Shown here piece after piece: positions 58,048-64,000 of a stretch of 64,000 bases of DNA; position 1 is the stretch's first letter, and each line of letters opens with the position of its first letter. Both the position numbers and the translations under genes were made by a program. This stretch comes from Saccharothrix obliqua (lineage in GTDB: Bacteria > Actinomycetota > Actinomycetes > Mycobacteriales > Pseudonocardiaceae). The notes beneath the pieces are model-generated. The model ran no database searches and was not told where the DNA came from. It saw nothing but the letters and a program-made list of their open reading frames with translations. Location of the stretch: contig NZ_JAHXGQ010000009.1 in the NCBI RefSeq assembly GCF_019375475.1, positions 248,001 to 312,000 of the forward strand. Reading direction: 5' to 3'.

Positions 58048-59261
58048 GGAGCTCCCCAACGGTGCGTGAAAGTTAACCGCGGACGGCCGGTGTAGGACGG
58101 CGTCGCGGGTTCTCGGGTCGGCGGCGGTCGACCTGGCCGTGCCTGGCTGCCGGGCGCGGCCGGTGCCTGGTCAACATCGTCGTGCGGCCGTGAGGAGCGG
58201 TGCCCGATGTGTTCCGGCCAGGACCCGGCGGGCTGCGGTCCGGTGGTGCGCGGAGCCGGCGCCCGGGGCGGGTCCTGGGTTACTGTTCGGCAGCGGCGGA
58301 ATGGCTCTCATCGGGTCATCGGCACCTTGTCTGGTAGGTGGTTAAGAAGCTCGATGACATTGTTTCGCTCGTTCCTCTGGTCCCGGTTGCCGGAGACGTC
58401 CGCTGCTGGCCCCCCAGAACGTTCCGGCAACGCGAATTATTTCGTGGTCCAGCGATGTGGGTCCGGCCGTCACGCTACCTGAAACCCACACTAATGGACT
58501 ACGGCGAGTGGAGTCATCTCGACGCGCGAAAGTTTTCCGTCGTCGACTACTCCGAACGGCCGCTATTCACCCCTTGTGGCGAACCTCCTCCCCGTGTCGG
58601 TCGCGGTCGGTTAGTCGCCGCTACGGCATCCGTGTTACACCATCGGCTTGCGGCTTCGCCCCGTGATGGCGTGTTCCGCTGTGTCATCAACGTCCGGGGC
58701 CACTCGAACGGCCTAGCGCGACGGGGGTCCGAACCTCCGTTCGGGGCAACTCCTGCGACCGATCCGGGGTACTTCACGGCCGGCATCCTGACGTCTCCGC
58801 GGCACCGCGTTTTCCGCACCAGTGCGGAGAGTGCGCTTCGGTGGGCGGCCCGCCACGACCCCTCCGCCACGCCTGCTCGGACGGCCTCCCGAGCGGCCCG
58901 CCGGAGCCCTCCGCCCGCCGTGCTCCCGCGAAACGCGGAAATGGACCCGGGTAATGCGCGTTGGGCCGAATGCCGAACTTTTCGTCCGGGCTCGGAGAAA
59001 CGGCCCGGAATTCATCGCGGGGAGAACCGCGGGCGGCCGGCGGGGCGGCGCTCGGCCTGGTCGCGGAGCCGATCAAGGGGTGACGGGCGGTGATCCGCGG
59101 GTGACGGGCGGGAGACCCCCGGGAACGGGCGCTCGCGCGCGTGGTGGCGGGGTCGGGCACCCCCGCCCGGCGCGGACCGCCTAGACTCGTGCGGAATCCC
59201 GGCGCTCCACCGAGCGTTCCCGGGGTGTTCCGCACGTCCTGCCCGTTACGAGGAGACCACG
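58048..59261. other. 1.2-kb gene-poor region between lysR and tig
   Basis: The first 800 bp are less GC-rich than the surroundings and have mixed codon-position composition in every frame. The longest frame (58338-59093, rightward) starts VVKKLDDIVSLVPLVPVAGD but has no recognisable domain and poor host codon bias, so I do not call it. The last 200 bp before 59262 are GC-rich and should contain the tig promoter. It may be decayed coding sequence. Confidence 0.4.
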
Positions 59262-60620
59262 TTGAAGAGCACCGTCGAGCACCTGAGCCCGACGCGGGTC
59301 CGGATCAACGTCGAGGTGCCGTTCGACGAGCTCAAGTCGGACTTCGACCGCGCGTACCGGAAGCTGGCCAAGCAGGTCCGCATCCCCGGCTTCCGCCCCG
59401 GCAAGGCACCCGCCCGCGTGCTGGAGAGCCGCATCGGCCGCGCGCCCGTCCTGGACGAGGTCGTGCAGGAGGCGATCCCGGCCAAGTACCTGGAGGCCGT
59501 CAACTCCGGCGAGATCCGCACCCTGGGCCGCCCGGACTTCGAGGTGACCAAGATCGAGGACGGCGAGTCGCTCGCGTTCTCCGCCGAGGTCGACGTCCGC
59601 CCCGAGATCACCGTGCCCGCCTTCGGCGAGCTGTCGGTGAGCGTGGACGAGCAGGAGGTGACCGAGGAGGACGTCACCACCCAGCTCGACGAGCTGCGCG
59701 CCCGCTTCGGCACGCTGACCGGCGTCCAGCGCCCCGCCCAGGAGGGTGACTTCGTCAGCGTCGACCTGTCCGCCACGGTCGACGGCGAGGAGGTCGAGGA
59801 GGCCAAGACCAGCGGCCTGTCCTACGAGATCGGCTCCGGCCAGCTCGTCGAGGGCATCGACGACGCCCTGGTCGGCGCCTCCGAGGGCGAGTCCAAGACC
59901 TTCACCACCAAGCTGGTGGCGGGCGAGCACACCGGCCGCGACGCCGAGGTCACCGTGGTCCTCAACTCGGTCAAGGAGCGTCAGCTCCCCGAGCTGGACG
60001 ACGAGTTCGCGCAGCTCGCCAGCGAGTTCGACACCCTGGACGAGCTGACCGCCGACCTGCGCACGCGCCTCGCCCGGGTGAAGAAGATGCAGCAGGGCGT
60101 GGAGGCCCGGGACAAGGTCCTGGAGGCGCTGCTGGCCGCCGTCGAGGTGCCGCTGCCCGAGGCCGCCGTGCAGGGCGAGGTCGAGGCCCGCGAGCACGAC
60201 GCCGTGCACGCGTTCGACCACGACGAGGCGCGCTTCGCCGAGTGGCTGACCGAGCAGGGGCAGACCAAGAAGGAGTTCGACGCCGAGGTGCGCACCGCCG
60301 CCGAGCAGGCGGTCAAGACGCAGCTCGTGCTGGACGCCATCGCGGACGCCGAGCAGGTCAGCGTGTCCGACGCGGAGCTGACCGAGCGCATCATCTACCA
60401 GGCGCAGCGGTTCGGCATCAGCCCGGACGAGTACGTCAAGCGCGCGCAGCAGTCGGGTCAGCTCGGCGCGATCTTCGCGGACGTGCGGCGCGGCAAGGCG
60501 CTCGCCTCCGTGGTGCGGCAGGCGACCGTGACCGACTCCTCGGGCAACGCGCTCGACCTGGACGAGCTGTTCGGCGAGACGAAGTCCACTGAGGAATCGG
60601 CGGCCGAGCCGACGGCCTGA
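59262..60620 (+). CDS. tig: Trigger factor
   Basis: A 452-aa ribosome-associated chaperone from TTG 59262, with GAGGAG about 6 nt upstream. The N-terminal ribosome-binding domain contains the signature [17 protein letters not shown] (about 45-61). The FKBP-like PPIase domain follows (about 150-235, [20 protein letters not shown]), then the helical SurA-like C-terminal domain. It ends with an acidic tail ([19 protein letters not shown]). It binds nascent chains at the exit tunnel. A hairpin terminator follows. It heads the conserved tig-clpP1-clpP2-clpX order. Confidence 0.97.
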   Translation: MKSTVEHLSPTRVRINVEVPFDELKSDFDRAYRKLAKQVRIPGFRPGKAPARVLESRIGRAPVLDEVVQEAIPAKYLEAVNSGEIRTLGRPDFEVTKIEDGESLAFSAEVDVRPEITVPAFGELSVSVDEQEVTEEDVTTQLDELRARFGTLTGVQRPAQEGDFVSVDLSATVDGEEVEEAKTSGLSYEIGSGQLVEGIDDALVGASEGESKTFTTKLVAGEHTGRDAEVTVVLNSVKERQLPELDDEFAQLASEFDTLDELTADLRTRLARVKKMQQGVEARDKVLEALLAAVEVPLPEAAVQGEVEAREHDAVHAFDHDEARFAEWLTEQGQTKKEFDAEVRTAAEQAVKTQLVLDAIADAEQVSVSDAELTERIIYQAQRFGISPDEYVKRAQQSGQLGAIFADVRRGKALASVVRQATVTDSSGNALDLDELFGETKSTEESAAEPTA

Positions 60621-60659
60621 GTCGTCGGACCTCCACCGGAGTTGAAGCCCTGAGCGAAC

Positions 60660-60691
60660 GCGGGCGGTGTCGGGAAGGCGACGCCGCCCGC
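60660..60691 (+). terminator. Terminator after tig
   Basis: A 13-bp stem, GCGGGCGGTGTCG and CGACGCCGCCCGC (one T-G pair), has a 6-nt loop GGAAGG and lies 40 bp after the tig stop. It separates tig from the clpP operon, which should have its own promoter in 60692-60746. Confidence 0.75.
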
Positions 60692-60746
60692 CTTCGTTAA
60701 GGTCGTTGCTACGAGACTCTTTTCGGCAAAAGTTAGGCAGGCAGAC

Positions 60747-61358
60747 GTGACGCAGCACTTCTTCCCGACGCCCGAGATGCGGTCGGCCACGGGGATGAAC
60801 CTCAACGACTCGGTCTACGAGCGCCTGCTCCGCGAGCGGATCATCGTGCTGGGGTCGCAGGTCGAAGAGGGCATCGCGAACCAGATCACCGCGCAGCTGC
60901 TCCTCCTCGCGGCGGAAGACCCCGAGAAGGACATCACGCTCTACATCAACTCGCCCGGTGGCTCGGTGACCGCGGGCATGGCGATCTTCGACACGATGCA
61001 GCTCATCGAGCCCGACGTGGCGACCTACGCGATGGGCCTGGCGGCGTCGATGGGCCAGTTCCTGCTGTCGGCGGGCACGCCCGGCAAGCGCCACGCGCTG
61101 CCGCACGCGCGCATCCTGATGCACCAGCCGTCGGCGGGCGTCGGCGGCACGGCGGCCGACATCGCGATCCAGGCGGACATGCTCACCCGCACCAAGCAGG
61201 AGATGGCCGAGCTGATCGCGCAGCACACCGGCCAGCCGGTGGAGCGCATCATCGCCGACTCCGACCGCGACCGCTGGTTCACCGCCCAGGAGGCCCTGGA
61301 GTACGGCTTCGTGGACAAGGTGATCACCCGCGCCGCCCAGGCGAACACCGACAACTGA
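60747..61358 (+). CDS. clpP1: ATP-dependent Clp protease proteolytic subunit ClpP1
   Basis: A 203-aa serine peptidase from GTG 60747. The triad is Ser101 in GLAASMGQF, His126 in ILMHQPSA and Asp175 in DSDRDRW, spaced as in other ClpP proteins. [18 protein letters not shown] is the oligomer-facing loop. The N-terminal 15 residues are a likely propeptide. In actinobacteria ClpP1 forms one ring of a mixed ClpP1P2 tetradecamer. It is 28 bp upstream of clpP2, in one operon. Confidence 0.96.
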   Translation: MTQHFFPTPEMRSATGMNLNDSVYERLLRERIIVLGSQVEEGIANQITAQLLLLAAEDPEKDITLYINSPGGSVTAGMAIFDTMQLIEPDVATYAMGLAASMGQFLLSAGTPGKRHALPHARILMHQPSAGVGGTAADIAIQADMLTRTKQEMAELIAQHTGQPVERIIADSDRDRWFTAQEALEYGFVDKVITRAAQANTDN

Positions 61359-61386
61359 CGCGTCGCAGAGGACCAGGAGAGAACCA

Positions 61387-62013
61387 GTGAGCCAGTTCCA
61401 CGCGCCGCAGTCCCGGTACGTGCTCCCGTCGTTCGTCGAGCGCACCAGCTACGGCATCAAGGAGTCCAACCCGTACAACAAGCTGTTCGAGGAGCGCATC
61501 ATCTTCCTCGGCGTGCAGGTGGACGACGCCTCGGCGAACGACGTGATGGCCCAGTTGCTGGTGCTGGAGTCGGAGGACCCGGACCGCGACATCCTGATGT
61601 ACATCAACTCGCCGGGTGGTTCGTTCACCTCGCTGATGGCCATCTACGACACCATGCAGTTCGTCCGCCCGGACATCCAGACCTACTGCCTGGGCCAGGC
61701 GGCGTCGGCCGCCGCGGTGCTGTTGGCGGCGGGCACGCCGGGCAAGCGGCACGCGCTGCCGAACTCGCGGATCCTGATCCACCAGCCGGCCACGGAGGGT
61801 GTCTACGGCCAGGTCTCCGACCTGGAGATCCAGTCGAACGAGATCCAGCGCGTCCGCCGCCTGCTGGAGACGACGCTGGCCAAGCACACGAACAAGTCGG
61901 CCGAGCAGGTGCGCGCGGACATCGAGCGCGACAAGATCCTCACCGCCGACGAGGCCAAGGACTACGGCATCGTGGACAGCGTCCTGCCGTACCGGAAGCT
62001 GTCGGCCAAGTAA
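61387..62013 (+). CDS. clpP2: ATP-dependent Clp protease proteolytic subunit ClpP2
   Basis: A 208-aa subunit from GTG 61387, with AGGAGAG upstream. The triad is Ser107 in GQAASAAAV, His132 in ILIHQPA and Asp182 in IERDKIL. The longer N-terminus ([20 protein letters not shown]) is the processed or docking region typical of ClpP2, the ring that contacts ClpX/ClpC in mycobacteria. It forms the ClpP1P2 protease with the preceding gene product. Confidence 0.96.
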   Translation: MSQFHAPQSRYVLPSFVERTSYGIKESNPYNKLFEERIIFLGVQVDDASANDVMAQLLVLESEDPDRDILMYINSPGGSFTSLMAIYDTMQFVRPDIQTYCLGQAASAAAVLLAAGTPGKRHALPNSRILIHQPATEGVYGQVSDLEIQSNEIQRVRRLLETTLAKHTNKSAEQVRADIERDKILTADEAKDYGIVDSVLPYRKLSAK

Positions 62014-62219
62014 GCGCCGCGTGACGCCCGACACGCCGAGCCGACCAGGGATCCTGCCAGGTTCGGTGTGTCGGGGGCACGCTGGTCCTCCCACACAGGT
62101 GGGTGGGCCAGGTACCGTCGAGGGGAACGGGCGGACCCCGCGGCCCGCGGGCGGACGCCAACCAGCAGTCAGGCGCACCTCACCAGGTCGTGCGCCGGAG
62201 GGGACAGAGGTCAGCGGTC

Positions 62220-63500
62220 ATGGCGCGTATCGGTGACGGCGGCGACCTGTTGAAGTGCTCTTTCTGCGGGAAGAGTCAGAAGCAGGTGAAAAAACTCATC
62301 GCCGGCCCCGGTGTCTACATCTGCGATGAGTGCATCGACCTCTGCAACGAGATCATCGAGGAAGAACTCGCGGAGGCGGGTGACGTCAAGCTCGACGAGT
62401 TGCCCAAGCCCGCCGAGATCCACGAGTTCCTCGACCAGTACGTGATCGGCCAGAACGAGGCCAAGCGGACGCTCTCGGTAGCGGTCTACAACCACTACAA
62501 GCGCATCCAGGCGGGTGACCGCGGGCGTGAGGGGCGCGACGACGGCGTGGAACTCGCCAAGTCGAACATCCTGATGCTCGGCCCGACCGGCTGCGGCAAG
62601 ACCTACCTGGCCCAGACCCTCGCGAAGATGCTGAACGTGCCGTTCGCCATCGCGGACGCGACGGCGCTCACCGAGGCGGGCTACGTGGGCGAGGATGTGG
62701 AGAACATCCTGCTCAAGCTGATCCAGGCGGCCGACTACGACGTGAAGCGCGCCGAAACCGGCATCATCTACATCGACGAGGTCGACAAAATCGCTCGGAA
62801 GAGTGAAAACCCGTCGATCACGCGTGACGTGTCGGGCGAGGGCGTGCAGCAGGCGCTGCTGAAGATCCTGGAGGGCACGACGGCGTCCGTGCCGCCGCAG
62901 GGCGGGCGCAAGCACCCCCACCAGGAGTTCATCCAGATCGACACCACGAACGTGCTGTTCATCGTGGCGGGCGCGTTCGCGGGCCTGGAGAAGATCATCC
63001 AGGACCGGATCGGCAAGCGCGGCCTGGGCTTCGGCGCCGAGGTCCGCACCAAGGCCGAGGTCGACGCGGCGGACTACTTCGCCGAGTCGATGCCCGAGGA
63101 CCTGATCAAGTTCGGCCTGATCCCGGAGTTCATCGGCCGCCTCCCGATGGTGGCGAGCGTGACGAACCTGGACAAGGAATCCCTGGTCCGCATCCTCACC
63201 GAGCCGAAGAACGCGCTGGTCAAGCAGTACCAGAAGCTCTTCGAGATGGACGGCGTCGAGCTGGAGTTCACCCGGACCGCCATGGAGGCCGTCGCCGACC
63301 AGGCGATCCTGCGCGGCACCGGCGCGCGCGGCCTGCGGGCGATCATGGAGGAAGTCCTGCTGCCGGTGATGTACGACATCCCGAGCCGCTCGGACGTCGC
63401 CAAGGTCGTCATCACCGAGCAGACGGTGAAGGAGAACGTCAACCCGACCATCGTGGCCCGGCAGCCGTCCCGGCGGGAGCGCCGCGAGAAGTCGGCGTGA
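62220..63500 (+). CDS. clpX: Clp protease ATP-binding unfoldase ClpX
   Basis: A 426-aa AAA+ protein from ATG 62220. The N-terminal C4 zinc domain is KCSFCGKS...CDECIDLC. Walker A is GPTGCGKT, Walker B is [11 protein letters not shown], the pore loop is GYVGED, and sensor/arginine-finger elements include [10 protein letters not shown] and [11 protein letters not shown]. The ClpP-docking loop reads RGLGFGAEV, the LGF variant found in actinobacteria in place of IGF. It unfolds substrates for ClpP1P2. There are 206 bp between clpP2 and clpX, so it may have its own promoter. Its stop overlaps the next gene (GTGA). Confidence 0.97.
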   Translation: MARIGDGGDLLKCSFCGKSQKQVKKLIAGPGVYICDECIDLCNEIIEEELAEAGDVKLDELPKPAEIHEFLDQYVIGQNEAKRTLSVAVYNHYKRIQAGDRGREGRDDGVELAKSNILMLGPTGCGKTYLAQTLAKMLNVPFAIADATALTEAGYVGEDVENILLKLIQAADYDVKRAETGIIYIDEVDKIARKSENPSITRDVSGEGVQQALLKILEGTTASVPPQGGRKHPHQEFIQIDTTNVLFIVAGAFAGLEKIIQDRIGKRGLGFGAEVRTKAEVDAADYFAESMPEDLIKFGLIPEFIGRLPMVASVTNLDKESLVRILTEPKNALVKQYQKLFEMDGVELEFTRTAMEAVADQAILRGTGARGLRAIMEEVLLPVMYDIPSRSDVAKVVITEQTVKENVNPTIVARQPSRRERREKSA

Positions 63501-64000
63501 GCCTCCCGTACGCGCTCCTGCTGCACGGGCTCGGCGGTTCCGGGCCCACGCACTGGCAGAACTGGCTGGCGGGCGAGCTGGCTCGGCACGGCGGCCAGGT
63601 GGACGTGCCGCGGTTCACCCTCCCGGATGAACCGCGGCTCGACCTGTGGTTGACCGAGCTGCGCGAGCACCTCGCCGCCGCGCCCACGGGGTGCGAGCGG
63701 GTGGTGGCGACGCACTCGCTGGCGGGCCTGCTGTGGCTGCACCACGCGGCGGGGGAGTTCGACCCGGCGCTGCGGGTGGACCGGGTGCTGCTGGTGGCGC
63801 CGCCCAGCCCGGACCTCGCGGACGAGCCGCTGATCACGGAGTTCCTGAACCCGCCGCTGGACCCGGCCGCGGTGCGGCGGGCCGCGGCGTCGACCCGGCT
63901 GGTGATCGGCGAGGGCGACCCGTACTGCTCCCTCGAACAGGGCAAGCGGCTGGGCGAGGCGTTGCGGGTGGACGTGGACGTGGTGGTCGGCGGCGCGCAC
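63497..64000 (+). CDS. RBBP9/YdeN-type alpha/beta hydrolase, N-terminal part (runs off the right edge)
   Basis: A gene starts at GTG 63497 in a GTGA overlap with the clpX stop and continues past the window; 168 codons are visible. It begins [20 protein letters not shown], with the oxyanion HGLGG, and has the nucleophile elbow in [12 protein letters not shown] and a strand [20 protein letters not shown] near the end is the place of the catalytic Asp. These are hallmarks of the RBBP9/YdeN serine hydrolases. The final His region is at the edge (GGAH). The function is unknown; translational coupling to clpX is notable. Confidence 0.85.
   Translation, partial: MSLPYALLLHGLGGSGPTHWQNWLAGELARHGGQVDVPRFTLPDEPRLDLWLTELREHLAAAPTGCERVVATHSLAGLLWLHHAAGEFDPALRVDRVLLVAPPSPDLADEPLITEFLNPPLDPAAVRRAAASTRLVIGEGDPYCSLEQGKRLGEALRVDVDVVVGGAH

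Noticed and set aside
58700..58770. tRNA-like T-arm (GGAGGTTCGGACCCCC on the minus strand)
   Set aside because: No matching acceptor, D or anticodon arms could be folded around it.
58338..59093. 251-residue rightward frame between lysR and tig
   Set aside because: It has no domain and irregular codon-position GC, and the second half is Arg/Pro-rich as in shadow frames. It is left as undetermined sequence.

Overview
The window is high-GC actinobacterial DNA, most likely from the order Pseudonocardiales (Actinosynnema, Saccharothrix or Lentzea type). The reasons are the GC-rich third codon positions, frequent GTG and TTG starts, an Emb-type arabinosyltransferase beside a PAP2 phosphatase, a mycothiol-type DsbA-like protein, the 180-kDa class of NAD-glutamate dehydrogenase and paired ClpP1/ClpP2. 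From about 18.9 kb to the right end the core genes follow, from memory, the order of the Mycobacterium tuberculosis block Rv2478c to Rv2457c: ssb, ettA, gdh, thioesterase, Rv2474c-like, aglA, glbO, HNH protein, DUF5130, pepN, Rv2466c-like, rpiB, nei, tig, clpP1, clpP2, clpX. Genes that interrupt this order stand out as accessory.

Layout. 1-6.8 kb: cell-envelope genes (PAP2 phosphatase and Emb arabinosyltransferase leftward; flippase-like protein, GT4 glycosyltransferase and methyltransferase rightward). 6.8-16.4 kb: assorted accessory genes, including a secreted trypsin-like protease, a nucleoside-deoxyribosyltransferase-fold protein, DUF4291, two lipoproteins, an HxlR/RidA pair, tRNA-Arg, a LacI/MFS pair with a perfect operator palindrome, and a CopD-CtaG fusion. 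16.4-18.8 kb: TetR plus a DrrA/DrrB exporter with two tandem operators. 18.9-35.1 kb: ssb, ettA, a very long TPR/disordered protein, gdh, thioesterase, GH13 alpha-glucosidase and truncated haemoglobin. 35.1-52.7 kb: a nested palindrome, mscS, prolyl oligopeptidase, HNH protein, an unusual octapeptide-repeat protein, MFS, DUF5130, pepN, ALDH, comB, rpiB, nei, Eis-like acetyltransferase, HIT and small membrane proteins.

52.9-56.8 kb is a small genomic island. A 44-bp copy of the 3' part of tRNA-Gly lies at its left end and the intact tRNA-Gly at its right end, in direct orientation with one mismatch. It carries an AT-richer gene whose C-terminus has a HEPN-like RNxxxH motif (a possible abortive-infection RNase), a broken HD-domain gene, a Nudix hydrolase and a truncated regulator fragment, but no integrase. 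56.9-64 kb: tRNA-Pro, a LysR regulator, a gene-poor 1.2-kb stretch, then tig-clpP1-clpP2-clpX and the start of an alpha/beta hydrolase.

The items most worth a second look are the tRNA-Gly island with its HEPN-like protein, the 18-copy SVRIT octapeptide protein at 39.2-39.7 kb, the 134-bp nested palindrome at 35.15 kb, and the 1,580-residue TPR/low-complexity protein between ettA and gdh.
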